From VAZQ01 sp963744275 (GTDB lineage: Bacteria > Pseudomonadota > Alphaproteobacteria > Rhizobiales > Xanthobacteraceae): a DNA stretch of 64,000 nucleotides. How positions within the stretch are numbered: position 1 is the first letter of the stretch; each line of letters starts with the position of its first letter. The stretch lies in assembly GCA_963744275.1 (NCBI GenBank), contig CAVUSX010000025.1, positions 186,001 through 250,000 on the forward strand, in the 5' to 3' direction. Of the stretch, positions 29,273-40,410 are shown one piece after another. The position numbers were made by a program, and so were the translations under genes. The notes below the pieces were generated by a model. That model was not told the origin of the DNA. It saw nothing but the letters and a program-made list of their open reading frames with translations, and ran no database searches.

Positions 29273-30982
29273 ATGCCTCCCGCTGTCTTATCCCTCGTTC
29301 AACGTCTCGGCGCAGCCCATGCGGTTGGCCGGCGCGACGCGTTGCGGATCGCGCTCATCGCGTCCCTGCACCTCGCCGCGCTCGCCATCATGGCGTTCAC
29401 CGAGGCGGATGTCGTTTCCAAGCTCTGCTTCCTGCTGGCCTGGGGCATCCTGAATTTCTTTTGGCTCGGCCTCACCCGCCGACCGGCCGTCTCGGCCGCG
29501 CTGTCGCTGGTGATGGTGGTCATTCTGGTCCTGGTGTCGCGGCTCAAATACGACATCATCTGGATGACCGCGAACTTCCTCGATGTGATGATCATCGACA
29601 AGGACACGATCAGCTTTCTCCTGTCGATCTTGCCGGGCCTGTACCGGAACATCCTGGTCGGCGCGGTCGTCGCGCTTCCGCTGGCGGTGATGCTCTGGCG
29701 CTTCGACACCTACCGGACGCGGTATCGGACCTCGTTGATCGGGTTTTCCGCATGTCTCGCCGGGATCACGGCGGTGTCCTTCGCGGAGCCGCAGGAGGAT
29801 TGGGAGACCTTCCTGGGCGGCAGCTATGTCTCCAAGTTCGCACGCTCCGGCGTCACGGCGCTGTCCGAGCTGATGATGCATGGCTACATGGAATCGGACG
29901 CGGTGGTGACCGATCAGCTGAAGCTCTTGCCGGATGCCACCTGCGTCCCGGCGCAGAAGCCGCCGCACATCATCATGGTGCACGACGAATCCAGCTTCGA
30001 CATCCGGGTCGCCCCCGGCATCAAGGTGCCGCCCGGCTACGGCTCGCATTTCCTGTCCTTCGACGGCAAGGCGCGCCATTTCGTCGTCGAGGGGGCCGGC
30101 GGCCCGAGCTGGTACACCGAATACAACGTGCTCGCGGGTCTGTCGGCGCGCTCGTTCGGGAAGTTCTCCTATTACGTGACGCGGATCGCCGCCGGCCGGG
30201 TCGAGCGCGGGCTGCCCACCGCCTTGCGCCGTTGCGGGTATCACACATTCTCCATCTACCCCGCGCTCGGCGCCTTCATGAGCGCGCGGAGCTTCCAGGC
30301 CAGCACCGGGGTGGAGAACTTCTACGACCAGAAGTCGCTCGGCACCAGCCGGGTCGAGCCCGATCAATTCTACTATGACGCCGCGCGCCGCATGATCGAG
30401 CGCGAGCACCGCAAGGGGCCGATGTTCCTTTTCGTTTATCTGGCCCAAAATCACTATCCCTGGAATTATCGGTGGCGCCCCGATCTGCTGCCGGAATGGA
30501 AGGATTTGGGGAACACCCCCTTGATCGACGAGTATCTGCGCCGGCAGGCCCTGAGCGACCGCGACTATGCGGCCCTGCTCGATAATCTCAAGCGCGACTT
30601 CCCGGACAATTCGTTCCTGCTGGTGCGCTATGGCGATCATCAGCCCGATTTCGCTTCCTTCATCCTGGAGCCGAGCTTGGACGAGGCCGGCATCGCACAA
30701 CGCCTGACCAGCTACGATCCGCGTTATTTCACCACCTATTACGCGATCGATGCCATCAACTATCAGCCGGTCCACATGTCCACGGCCCGCGAGACCATCG
30801 AAGGCCCTTATCTGCCGTTGGTCACGCAGGAGCTCGCCGGCCTGCCGCTCGACGCCTCGTTTGCGGAGCAAAAAAAGATTTTCGAGCGTTGCAAGGGGCA
30901 GTTCTATGCTTGCTCCGGCGGCGCGGAGGCGCGCCGCTTCAATCGGCTGCTGATCGATGCCGGCCTGATCAAAGGGCTGTAA
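29273..30982 (+). CDS. Membrane-bound sulfatase-fold hydrolase/transferase
   Basis: A protein of about 569 residues with four to five N-terminal transmembrane segments (about residues 20-170) and a large periplasmic alkaline-phosphatase-superfamily domain. HIIMVHDESSFDI looks like the first metal-binding strand, SWYTEYNVLAGLS fits the region that carries the nucleophilic Thr/Ser in LtaS/Opg-type transferases, and VRYGDHQPDF supplies the late metal-binding Asp-His pair. Relatives move phospho-head-groups onto glycans or lipids, or hydrolyse sulfate/phosphate esters; the substrate is unknown. The ATG at 29273 is preferred over a TTG at 29249. The gene is preceded and followed by unrelated units. 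Confidence 0.78.
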   Translation: MPPAVLSLVQRLGAAHAVGRRDALRIALIASLHLAALAIMAFTEADVVSKLCFLLAWGILNFFWLGLTRRPAVSAALSLVMVVILVLVSRLKYDIIWMTANFLDVMIIDKDTISFLLSILPGLYRNILVGAVVALPLAVMLWRFDTYRTRYRTSLIGFSACLAGITAVSFAEPQEDWETFLGGSYVSKFARSGVTALSELMMHGYMESDAVVTDQLKLLPDATCVPAQKPPHIIMVHDESSFDIRVAPGIKVPPGYGSHFLSFDGKARHFVVEGAGGPSWYTEYNVLAGLSARSFGKFSYYVTRIAAGRVERGLPTALRRCGYHTFSIYPALGAFMSARSFQASTGVENFYDQKSLGTSRVEPDQFYYDAARRMIEREHRKGPMFLFVYLAQNHYPWNYRWRPDLLPEWKDLGNTPLIDEYLRRQALSDRDYAALLDNLKRDFPDNSFLLVRYGDHQPDFASFILEPSLDEAGIAQRLTSYDPRYFTTYYAIDAINYQPVHMSTARETIEGPYLPLVTQELAGLPLDASFAEQKKIFERCKGQFYACSGGAEARRFNRLLIDAGLIKGL

Positions 30983-31162
30983 GGCGCCGCGCGGCGTAGC
31001 TCGCCGAGGCCCTCCGGGGCGCCGCACGCACTTGCGCACCGGACCGCTCTTCCGCTAGAACCTGCCCGGCCCCATATGAAGGATTAACGGAGGATTTACC
31101 CGCCTCCGCGACTCTCAGTGGTAGGCTTGTTGGCTTTTGGTGCCATCAGTAGGGCGAAAGCG

Positions 31163-31267
31163 ATGTCGACGCGACGCAGTATCCGCGTGACCAACCGGGG
31201 GGCCGACCAGGCTCCGGCCGGCGCTGCCCTCATTCGCGGCGGGCTCCTGCTCCTTATCAGCCCCTGA
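31163..31267 (+). CDS. leuA leader peptide (attenuator)
   Basis: A 34-codon frame opening MSTRRSIRVTNRGADQ and ending GGLLLLISP: four consecutive Leu codons (CTC CTG CTC CTT) followed by Ile, five codons before the stop. Leu-run leader peptides before leuA are the classical sign of attenuation by Leu-tRNA charging. The stop codon sits in the 5' arm of the following hairpin. leuA starts 115 bp downstream. Confidence 0.82.
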   Translation: MSTRRSIRVTNRGADQAPAGAALIRGGLLLLISP

Positions 31268-31303
31268 GGGCCGGCTGGGCCTATGGGCCTGGGCACTCAG
31301 GGG
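31261..31303 (+). promoter_or_regulatory. leuA leader hairpin
   Basis: CCCCTGAG (31261-31268, containing the leader stop) pairs perfectly with CTCAGGGG (31296-31303). The loop is GC-rich with repeated GGGCCTA/TGGGCCT units able to form alternative pairings. The run after it is GTTGACC, not a T-run, so if it terminates it may need Rho or a further structure. It is well placed to respond to ribosome position on the Leu codons. Confidence 0.6.
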
Positions 31304-31381
31304 GTTGACCGGAACTACGGAACCCGAAGAACGCCGCACGAGCGCCTCAGGCGGGCGCGAACCACCAGAAGGACCCTTTCC

Positions 31382-32971
<1,590 letters not shown>

Positions 32972-33341
32972 CCCGCGGCTCCTGCAGCGCAGCCCATGCT
33001 GCGCTGCACCAAGTGAAGAATGAAGCAGAAACATGTCTCCCACGAGGTCGTCCCGGGCGCCGTTGGCGTGTTTACGCGAAGCGTCGACGCGCCATGGAGC
33101 GGGACGACGGAGGCTTGCATGCAAGGCTTTTGATATTGGCGCAATTTTCACCGCCGACTGCGGTGGTTCGCTGGGGTATACACTTAGCCGAAATTGATTT
33201 GATTCCAACGTGATGCGGCGATTGGCGCATTGACAGCGGCAGCTTGCGGGCGCAATCGTGGAGCGAACAGCAGGCCCCTGGCTGCCGCGGCACAGACCCG
33301 GATCGGCGGTCATACGGGGCCGGACTCCCTGCGAGGAAACC
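32972..33341. other. Intergenic region between leuA and the Liv importer
   Basis: A perfect inverted repeat GCAGCGCAGC-CCAT-GCTGCGCTGC at 32984-33007, 12 bp past the leuA stop, probably ends or protects the leuA mRNA although it has no T-run. The remainder has no gene that I can support. An AT-richer stretch around 33125-33215 (with TTGATATTGG and GGTATACACTTAGCC) is a likely promoter area for the binding-protein gene. Confidence 0.55.
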
Positions 33342-34574
33342 ATGATCTCCAACAGGCCGGCTCTGCTCGTCGCCTCGGCCGCCATCACAGCCGCTGTGAC
33401 AACCGCCATCGCCGCCGTGATCGTCACGACGCCGGCGCGCGCGGACGACACCCTCACGATCGGCTTCACGGTCTCGCAGACCGGTCCGCTCAACAATGAC
33501 TCGGTGTCGCAGATGCGCGGCTTCGAGCTGTGGCGCGACGAGGTCAACGCAGCCGGCGGCATCAAGGCCGGCGACAAGCACTACAAGATAAATTTCGCCA
33601 GCTACGACGATGAATCGCAGAACGTGCGCGTTCAGCAGCTCTACACCCGCCTGATCTCCCAGGACAAGGCGCAGTTCCTGTTCAGCCCCTATTCCTCCGG
33701 CCTGGTCGCGACCGCGGCGATCATCTCCGAGCAATACGGCAAGGTCATGCTGACCACCGGCGGCGCCGAGGAGAAGACCTACCAGCTCGGCAACAAGAAC
33801 CTGTTCCAGATCTATTCGCCGGCGGGTCAATATCTGGCCGGTGCGGTCGACGCGCTGAGGGAGAAGAACCCGAAGGCACAGGTCGCGTTCGTCTACAAGG
33901 ACGATCCGTTCTCCAAGGCGGTGGCCCAGGCCACGCGCGATCTCGCCAAGCGCCAGGGCGTCAACGTCGTGCTCGACAAATCCTACAGCCCGAGCACCAC
34001 CGACTTCGGCCCGATCATCAACAAGGTGATCTCGGCCAAGGCCGACGCGCTCCTGGGCGGCGGGCACTATCCGGACGGCTCGACGCTGGCGCGCCAGCTC
34101 CACGACCAGAAGGTCGGCCTCAAATGGGTCACCTTGCTGGTCGCTCCCGATACGCCGAAATTCGCCGAGCTGGGCGACGCGGCGATCGGCATATCGGTGC
34201 CCTCCCAGTGGGCGCCGCAGGTCTCGTACAAGCCCGATTTCGGACCGACCGCGCCCGAGTTCAACAAGCGGTTCACCGACAAGAACAAGATCGAGGCCGG
34301 CTATCACGCGGCCGGCGGCTATACGGCCGGATTGCTGCTGCAGCACGCCATCGAGGAATCCGGCTCGATCGATCAGGCGAAAGTGGCGGCCGCCCTCAAC
34401 AAGATGGACGTCACCACCATGTTCGGCCGCACCAAGTTCTCGAACGATCCGAAAGAGCACGGCCTGCAGCTCGCACATGCGATGGTGCTCGGCCAATGGC
34501 AAAAGAAGGGCGGCCAGCTGGTCAAGGAAGTGATCTGGCCAAACGCCGCCAAGACCGCCGACATCATCTACTGA
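33342..34574 (+). CDS. ABC transporter substrate-binding protein (LivK-like)
   Basis: A 410-residue periplasmic binding protein of the branched-chain amino-acid/amide class. Signal peptide: residues about 5-30, ending TPARADDTL. The mature start LTIGFTVSQTGPLNNDSVSQ, the GIKAGDKHYKINFASYDDE segment and FSPYSSGLVATAAIISEQYG are typical type I ligand-binding folds. It heads a complete binding protein-permease-permease-ATPase-ATPase set. The ligand could be a branched-chain amino acid, urea, or an aromatic acid; proximity to ilv and leu genes favours the first but is not proof. Confidence 0.88.
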   Translation: MISNRPALLVASAAITAAVTTAIAAVIVTTPARADDTLTIGFTVSQTGPLNNDSVSQMRGFELWRDEVNAAGGIKAGDKHYKINFASYDDESQNVRVQQLYTRLISQDKAQFLFSPYSSGLVATAAIISEQYGKVMLTTGGAEEKTYQLGNKNLFQIYSPAGQYLAGAVDALREKNPKAQVAFVYKDDPFSKAVAQATRDLAKRQGVNVVLDKSYSPSTTDFGPIINKVISAKADALLGGGHYPDGSTLARQLHDQKVGLKWVTLLVAPDTPKFAELGDAAIGISVPSQWAPQVSYKPDFGPTAPEFNKRFTDKNKIEAGYHAAGGYTAGLLLQHAIEESGSIDQAKVAAALNKMDVTTMFGRTKFSNDPKEHGLQLAHAMVLGQWQKKGGQLVKEVIWPNAAKTADIIY

Positions 34575-34867
34575 GCGAGCGGGTCGGGCGGGGCCGAGAC
34601 GGGGCATTCGGCAAACGAGCCGGTGAGGGAAACGCCGAAAAACTAGAACGCTCTTGTCGCGCCAGCCGGGGCCCGGTCATCTCGTGAAGAGAAGCTGGAT
34701 TCCGCCTGCGCCGGAAACGAGCGTCGGTGGCGACCGCACAGGTTCAACAGTGGGGGGCGTGTGATGATCGAGTTCGGCGCCGACGGTGCCGGTTGGCGGT
34801 TTCCGGAGCGTCCGCACGCGCGGATGGCAACGGGTGCAGTCGTCGCTTCGACTGCCCGGTACGCCCC

Positions 34868-35728
34868 ATGATCGGCGTTCTCGCCTCGGTGATCGACGGC
34901 GTGCTGGTCGGCGCGGTCTACGGTCTGGCCGCCATGGGGCTCACCCTGATCTGGGGCGTCATGCGGGTCATCAATCTCACCCACGGGGCGATGATCGTGC
35001 TCGGCATGTTCATCGCCTATTATCTGTCGAAGACGGCCGGGCTGTCGCCCTATGAGGGCATCCCGATCGTCGTGGTCGTGGCCTTCGCGGCGGGGGTCGG
35101 GATCTATTGGATCGCCGTCGATCGCGTGATCGGCCGCCCGATCCTGATGAGCCTGCTCGCGACCTTTGCCTGCAACATGATCCTGATCGGCATCGGCACG
35201 GCGCTGTGGACCACCAGCCCCTACAACATTCCGGTGTCGCTGCCCGGGATCAGCTGGCAAGGCTACACCTTCACCGGCACCCATATGATGGCCGCCGCCT
35301 TTGCGGGGCTGATCGCCGGCCTGCTTTATCTGTTCCTCAATCATGCGCGCTACGGCAAGGCGATCCGCGCCGTCGCCAGCAACCGGGAGGCGGCCGAGCT
35401 GTCCGGCATTCCGACCAAGCAGGTGCTCGCCGTCACCTTCGGGCTCGGCGTCGCGCTCGCCTGCGCGGCCGGCGCCCTGATCGCCACCCTGTTTCCGTTC
35501 ACGGTCCTGTCGGGATCGAACTACCAGCTCAAGAGCTTCGTGGTGACGGTGCTGGGCGGGCTCGGCAATCCGGCCGGCGCGCTCCTGGGCGGCATCGCGC
35601 TCGGCCTGGTCGAGGGGTTGGCGACGCCGTTCATGCCGGTGAGCTGGACGCCGATCATCGAGTTCGCGCTCTTCGTCATCGTCCTGGTGGCGTTTCCGCG
35701 CGGCATATTCGCGCTGTCGCGCGCCTGA
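34868..35728 (+). CDS. livH: Branched-chain amino-acid ABC permease (LivH type)
   Basis: A 286-residue inner-membrane permease with about eight hydrophobic segments. The family motifs are VYGLAAMGLTLIWGVMRVIN, NLTHGAMIVLGMFIAYYL near the N-terminus and the EAA-like NREAAELSGIPTKQVLAVTF segment, ending PFMPVSWTPIIEFALF. It pairs with the LivM permease, whose ATG overlaps this stop by TGATG. A gap of 293 bp separates it from the binding-protein gene. Confidence 0.92.
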   Translation: MIGVLASVIDGVLVGAVYGLAAMGLTLIWGVMRVINLTHGAMIVLGMFIAYYLSKTAGLSPYEGIPIVVVVAFAAGVGIYWIAVDRVIGRPILMSLLATFACNMILIGIGTALWTTSPYNIPVSLPGISWQGYTFTGTHMMAAAFAGLIAGLLYLFLNHARYGKAIRAVASNREAAELSGIPTKQVLAVTFGLGVALACAAGALIATLFPFTVLSGSNYQLKSFVVTVLGGLGNPAGALLGGIALGLVEGLATPFMPVSWTPIIEFALFVIVLVAFPRGIFALSRA

Positions 35729-36810
35729 TGCCGCGCATTCCGTCGAGCCTCCAGCGCATGACAGTCTCCAACGATATCGGCCGAGAGAGACTTGGGCACG
35801 CGAGAGCGGAGAAAAATCCGGGTCGGCGGCAGGCGTCCGGCATCGCCGCGTCGCGTCGCGTTTTCCCGACCTTGATCGTCCTGTTCGGCGTGCTGTTTGC
35901 GCTCGTCCCGTACTGGGGCGACGATGTCGGGCTGCGCGAGAGCTTTCTGCTGGCGGCCGTGTACATCACGCTGGCGAGCAATCTGAACGTGATGATCGGA
36001 TATACCGGCTACATCAATTTCGGCAACATCGTCTTCTTCGGTCTCGGCGGCTATATCTGCGTCGATCTGGTGACGCGGTGGCATTGGTCCGTGGTGGTGG
36101 CCGGGCTCATGGCCGGCGCCGCGGTCAGCCTGCTGGCGCTGGTCTTCGGCTCCGGCATTTTGCGATTGCGCGGCGCGTTCTTCGCCCTGGCGACCATCGG
36201 GGTCAACGAGGCGGTCAGGCAATTCGTCGCCAACTTCGAGCCGTGGGGCGGCGCCACCGGCATCTATCTCTCCTTCGACGCCTATGCGCCGTTGGGCGGT
36301 CCGATGGCGGCGCTCTGGACGGTCTATTTTCTCCTGGTCGGCGTCATGGTGCTCTCGCTCTTGTTGAGCTACGCCATCAAGACGTCGAAGTTCGGCCTCG
36401 GCCTGCTGGCGATCGGCCAGAACGAGGATGCCGCCGGCGTGCTCGGCGTGCGCACGCCGCGCCACAAGGCGCTGGCCTACAGCGTCTCGGCGTTCTTTCC
36501 CGCCGTCGCGGGCGGCCTGTTCTTCTTCAAGAGCGGCATCATCGAGCCCAACGGCGCCTTCGATCTCACGCTGTCGATCGAAGCGATCGTGATGATCATG
36601 CTGGGCGGCTACGGCACCGTCACCGGCCCATTGCTGGGCGCATTTCTCTATGAGGAGCTGCGCGGCTATTTGCTGACCTCGCCGACCGTATCCCAGCTGC
36701 AGCTGGTGATCGCCGGCGCCCTGCTGCTGGCCATGGTGCTGTTCGCGCCCGGCGGCCTGGTGGGCTTCATTCATCAGCGCTGGCCGCGCAGCCGGATCAT
36801 CCTGCAATGA
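35728..36810 (+). CDS. livM: Branched-chain amino-acid ABC permease (LivM type)
   Basis: A 360-residue permease. A 45-residue polar N-terminal extension rich in Arg precedes about ten hydrophobic segments. Family motifs are VYITLASNLNVMIGYTGYIN, FGNIVFFGLGGYICVD, RLRGAFFALATIGVNEAVRQ and the EAA-like AIGQNEDAAGVLGVRTPRHK. The N-terminus may be overcalled, since an in-frame ATG about 11 codons later is available, but overlap with livH supports 35728. Its stop overlaps the livG start (CAATGAGC). Confidence 0.92.
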   Translation: MPRIPSSLQRMTVSNDIGRERLGHARAEKNPGRRQASGIAASRRVFPTLIVLFGVLFALVPYWGDDVGLRESFLLAAVYITLASNLNVMIGYTGYINFGNIVFFGLGGYICVDLVTRWHWSVVVAGLMAGAAVSLLALVFGSGILRLRGAFFALATIGVNEAVRQFVANFEPWGGATGIYLSFDAYAPLGGPMAALWTVYFLLVGVMVLSLLLSYAIKTSKFGLGLLAIGQNEDAAGVLGVRTPRHKALAYSVSAFFPAVAGGLFFFKSGIIEPNGAFDLTLSIEAIVMIMLGGYGTVTGPLLGAFLYEELRGYLLTSPTVSQLQLVIAGALLLAMVLFAPGGLVGFIHQRWPRSRIILQ

Positions 36811-37564
36811 GCGCGCTGCTCGAGGTCAATGCGCTGAGCAAGCGCTTCGGCGGCGTGCAGGCGGTCGCCGATCTGAGCTTCACGGTCGGGCAGGGCGAAA
36901 TTCTCTCCCTGATCGGCCCCAACGGGGCCGGCAAATCCACCGTGTTCAACCTGATCAACGGCGTCTCCGCTCCGGACTCCGGCCGCATCGTCTTCGAAGG
37001 CCGGGATATCACCGGCAAGCCCACCTACGAGATCGCGCATCGCGGGATCGCGCGCGCGCACCAGATCGTGCAGCCGCTGGCGGGCTTGAGCGTCCTCGAC
37101 AATTGCCTGGTGGGGGCGTGCTACGGCCGCGACAATCTGTCGATGGCCGCGGGCCGCAAGGTGGTGCGCGAGATCGCCGAGCTGGTCGGGCTCGCGGATC
37201 GGCTCGAGATGCCGGCCGGGGCAGCTCACCACCGCCGGCAAGAAGCGGCTCGAGCTGGCGCGCGCGCTCTGCGGCCGCCCGCGCCTGTTGCTGCTCGACG
37301 AGGTGCTGGCCGGCCTCAACCTCAGCGAAGATCTGTGCATGGTCGAGACGATCACCGTATCCGCGCGCGGGGGATCGCGATCCTCATGGTCGAGCACGTC
37401 ATGACCGCGATCATGACCCTGTCCGACCGCATCGTCGTGCTCAATCGTCGGCCGCAAGCTCGCGGAAGGCTCCCCGCAGGCGATCGCCAACGATCCGGCG
37501 GTCGATCGAGGCCTATCTGGGCGATCCCAAGCTGATGGCGATGTCGCAGGCGGCGCCGACATGA
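36807..37564 (+). CDS. livG: ABC transporter ATP-binding protein, LivG type (four frameshifts)
   Basis: About 251 residues after four corrections: surplus bases near 37222, 37448 and 37505 and a missing base near 37356; the net change of two bases gives a normal LivG length. Walker A is LIGPNGAGKSTVFNLINGV, followed by the Q-loop region around RTHQ-like IARAHQIVQPLAGLSVLDN, the Walker B segment PRLLLLDEVLAGLN, and in the last frame ILMVEHVMTAIMTLSDRIV and VIEAYLGD-like end. It energises the LivHM permeases together with LivF. Four shifts in one gene could mean a pseudogene, but the intact neighbours and exact length recovery favour sequence errors. Confidence 0.88.
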
Positions 37565-38277
37565 GCGAGCATCTGCTGCAGGTGGAGGCGCTCGAGGCCG
37601 GCTACGGCGACGTCCAGATCCTGTGGGGAATCTCGCTCGCCGCCGCTCCCGGCGCGGTGACCACGCTGGTCGGCGCCAACGGCGCCGGCAAGACCACGAC
37701 GCTGCGTGCCGTCATGGGCAGCATCGCGCCGTTCAAGGGGCGCGTGCTGTTCGCCGGCGAGGACGTGACGGCGCTGTCGGCGCATGCCAAGACCGCGCGC
37801 GGCCTCGTGCTGGTGCCGGAAGGGCGGCAATTGTTCGGCGAGATGAGCGTGGAGGAAAATCTCGAGATGGGCGCCTTCTCCAGCCGCGCCCGTCACCGTT
37901 TCGCCGACCGCCTCGATCAAGTCTACACGCTGTTTCCGCGGCTCAAGGAGCGGCGGCGCCAGAAGGCCGGCACCTTCTCGGGCGGCGAGCAGCAGATGCT
38001 GGCGATCTGCCGCGGCCTCATGTCCGATCCGCAGCTGCTCATCATCGACGAGCTTTCGCTCGGGCTCGCCCCCGTCATGGTGCAGCAGGTGGTGAGCAAG
38101 CTCGATGCCTTGAAGCAAACCGGATTGGCCATTCTGCTGGTGGAGCAGAACGTCCATCTCGCGCTCGCGCTCAGCCACTACGCCTACGTGATCGCGGAAG
38201 GCCGTCCGTTCGCGGAAGGTCCGAGCGCACAGATCGCCGCGATGCCGGAAATCCGGCAGGCCTATCTGGGCTTGTGA
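37561..38277 (+). CDS. livF: ABC transporter ATP-binding protein, LivF type
   Basis: An intact ATPase of 238 residues and second energiser of the Liv importer. Walker A is LVGANGAGKTTTLRAVMG, the signature FSGGEQQMLAICRGLM, Walker B LLIIDELSLGLAPVMVQQV and the switch histidine region LLVEQNVHLALALSHYAYV. LivF-specific features are RGLVLVPEGRQLFGEMSVEE. The ATG overlaps the livG stop by ATGA. It ends the transporter operon. Confidence 0.94.
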   Translation: MSEHLLQVEALEAGYGDVQILWGISLAAAPGAVTTLVGANGAGKTTTLRAVMGSIAPFKGRVLFAGEDVTALSAHAKTARGLVLVPEGRQLFGEMSVEENLEMGAFSSRARHRFADRLDQVYTLFPRLKERRRQKAGTFSGGEQQMLAICRGLMSDPQLLIIDELSLGLAPVMVQQVVSKLDALKQTGLAILLVEQNVHLALALSHYAYVIAEGRPFAEGPSAQIAAMPEIRQAYLGL

Positions 38278-38457
38278 GCCGGCGCTTCGCGCGAACGTTC
38301 TCGATCGAGATCTAAAATGATCGAAGATCGCAGGACCAACATTACAGCATCGTAATCTCTTGGCATCGCAGCATCAGTCTAACAAAACTTTAACTTGCTC
38401 CGGATTGCGCCCGCATCTCTACTTGCGCAACTTCGCTGTCACCTCTGGAGGGAACCC

Positions 38458-39051
38458 ATGTTGTGGAAAGCAGCTCTTGCCGGGACCGCTGCGATCGCGA
38501 TCGTCGGCTCATCGCTCGTCTACGCGCAGGAGCGCGGACGGCCCGGCTTTGAACGCTGGCAACCGAATGTCGAGGACATGCGCGCGTTCGCGGACGCCAG
38601 GCTGGCGGCTCTGCATGCCGGCCTCGGATTGACCCCCGATCAGGAGAAGAACTGGCCGGCCTTCGAGCAGGCGTCGCGCGAGATGGCGAAGCTGCGGCTC
38701 GACCGCGTCGCCGCCGCCGTCGCCACCCGCCGCGACAGACAGCCGCAGTCCAACGATCCGGGCGATCGCATGCACCGGCGCGCAGCCGCCATGACGGAAG
38801 CCGGCGCCAGCCTGAAGAAGGTCGCCGACGCCATCGACCCGCTCTACAAGAGCCTCAGCGACGGCCAAAAGCACCGCTTCGCCATGCTCGAGCACATGTT
38901 GGCCCCGCGTGACGGCCAGGCTGGTCCGCAAGGCCGCTTCGGCGGCCCTGACGGCGGGCGCGACCGGGACGGACAGCGCCGGTTCGAAGGCGGGCCGCGC
39001 CGCACGGACCTTTCGCCGCAGGGCCCCGGGGGCGGCGAGCAAAAGCTTTAG
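38458..39051 (+). CDS. Exported LTXXQ/Spy-like protein
   Basis: A 197-residue protein with a signal peptide (residues 1-23, ending LVYAQE). The helical region has LGLTPDQEKNWPAFEQASRE, the LTxxQ-type motif of the Spy/CpxP family, then a second helix around KKVADAIDPLYKSLSDGQK. The C-terminal 50 residues are a Gly/Arg/Asp-rich disordered tail. Spy-like proteins are periplasmic chaperones or stress sensors; the function here is inferred. A GGAGGGAAC site precedes the ATG. A terminator hairpin follows at 39121. Confidence 0.85.
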   Translation: MLWKAALAGTAAIAIVGSSLVYAQERGRPGFERWQPNVEDMRAFADARLAALHAGLGLTPDQEKNWPAFEQASREMAKLRLDRVAAAVATRRDRQPQSNDPGDRMHRRAAAMTEAGASLKKVADAIDPLYKSLSDGQKHRFAMLEHMLAPRDGQAGPQGRFGGPDGGRDRDGQRRFEGGPRRTDLSPQGPGGGEQKL

Positions 39052-39120
39052 TCCTATATACGTAACCATAGCGCGGTGGTCGTACCCCCAGCCCCCCGAC
39101 ACGATCGCCGACGCATGGGA

Positions 39121-39147
39121 GCCGCCGGGTTCACGCCCGGCGGCTTT
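39121..39147 (+). terminator. Terminator after the Spy-like gene
   Basis: GCCGCCGGG (39121-39129) and CCCGGCGGC (39136-39144) form a perfect 9-bp stem with a TTCACG loop, followed by TTTCCATTTTC. The rest of 39052-39432 contains no gene and leads into the tRNA. Confidence 0.8.
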
Positions 39148-39432
39148 CCATTTTCTTGGCGGGAGCGAGCCGAAGGGCTGGCGGTTCCGGCTTGCGGGCG
39201 GGCGGGGCCATCCCGGGCCGAGAAATCCCTGGCCGGCCGGGCCCCATGGGGAAAAAGGGGTGTAGACGCCGCCTGGGAAACTTTCCACCGTTGCGCTTGG
39301 AAAGCGCGGCCAGATGCCCTATGAGTGGCCCCCGCGACGTGACCCACCGGTTCACGAACCGCGGGACGACGAAGCCGGCGGGGCCACATCGGTGCCGCGG
39401 TGAATTGGTGGCGGTTCCTAACCCCTTGGTTA

Positions 39433-39508
<76 letters not shown>

Positions 39509-39530
39509 ATATCCTCCTGAATTCTCTTCA

Positions 39531-40148
39531 CTACGTTTTTTTCTGCTTCGTGGCGGCACGGGGCCGATCGGATCGAACACGCAGCCCGTCGATGAAGACG
39601 TCGACCAGCCGCAGGACGCTCGCCTGCCAGCCGGGCTGATCGTTCATGTAGCACATGCCGACGAGGGCACGGAGCAGGTCTTCCGGCCTAATGTCGTCGC
39701 GGATTTCGCCGGCCGCGATCGCCCGCTCCAGCAGCCCGCCGACGGCCTGCGTCAGCCGATCGAACGAATACGAGAACAGCTCCGAGTTCTTGTAGGCGGC
39801 AAGCGCGAGCGCCGCCGACATGCCCTTTTTCGTGGCGACGAACTTCACGTTCGAGCGCATCCAGTGACGCAGCGCATCGACGGGCTGCGCCTCCTGTTTC
39901 AATTGCTCGGCCAAGTCGGCAAGGTGCTGGACCTCGCGGCGGTACACCGCTTCGAACAAGGCTTCGCGGGTGGGGAAATGCCGGTAGAGCGTGCCGATGC
40001 CCACGCCGGCCGATCGCGCGCGACGGCCTCGAGGCTCGCCTCCGCGCCACCGGCGCTGAATACCGCTTTTGCGGCCTCGAGCACGCGCTCGCGATTGCGA
40101 ACCGCATCGGCGCGCGGCTTGCGCGTGGTCTTCTCCGGACGGCTTCAT
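39531..40148 (-). CDS. TetR/AcrR family regulator (two frameshifts)
   Basis: About 205 residues. The N-terminal helix-turn-helix is spread over frames: MKPS, then (after a surplus base near 40137) EKTTRKPRADAVRNRERVLE and AAKAVFSAGGAEASLEAVAR, then (one base missing near 40024) AGVGIGTLYRHFPTREALFE. The last is the TetR signature. The C-terminal ligand domain is helical and ends RAATKQKKT. It is divergent from the molybdenum hydroxylase genes at 40411, so it probably controls them from the 260-bp shared region. The length of 618 nt is in phase because one shift compensates the other. Confidence 0.87.
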   Translation of the reverse strand: MKPSGEDHAQAARRCGSQSRARARGRKSGIQRRWRGGEPRGRRARSAGVGIGTLYRHFPTREALFEAVYRREVQHLADLAEQLKQEAQPVDALRHWMRSNVKFVATKKGMSAALALAAYKNSELFSYSFDRLTQAVGGLLERAIAAGEIRDDIRPEDLLRALVGMCYMNDQPGWQASVLRLVDVFIDGLRVRSDRPRAATKQKKT

Positions 40149-40410
40149 GCCAATTGTCTGTTTTCCGATGTGGTCCAGCGGGCACTTGAAAAGCGGAGGT
40201 AGCCTCCGTATATCGGGCCGCGGCACGGTGACACATATCACCCGCGGCAAGCAAACGGCGCGCGACCCGGGTAGCCGGTGCCACGGGGATTCCCGGTCGC
40301 CGAGGTTATCGGAACCTGACCGGCATTGCGATCGTTTGGCTAAGCCTCGGAAGCTGCAACGGGCCCACCCGCCGGGGATGTCGCTTGTCCATCGCTGTTT
40401 GGAGCACTGC

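Noticed and set aside
29288..31039. 583-residue minus-strand open frame
   Set aside because: Antisense to the sulfatase-fold membrane protein; composition is Arg/Gln/His-heavy with no recognisable domain.
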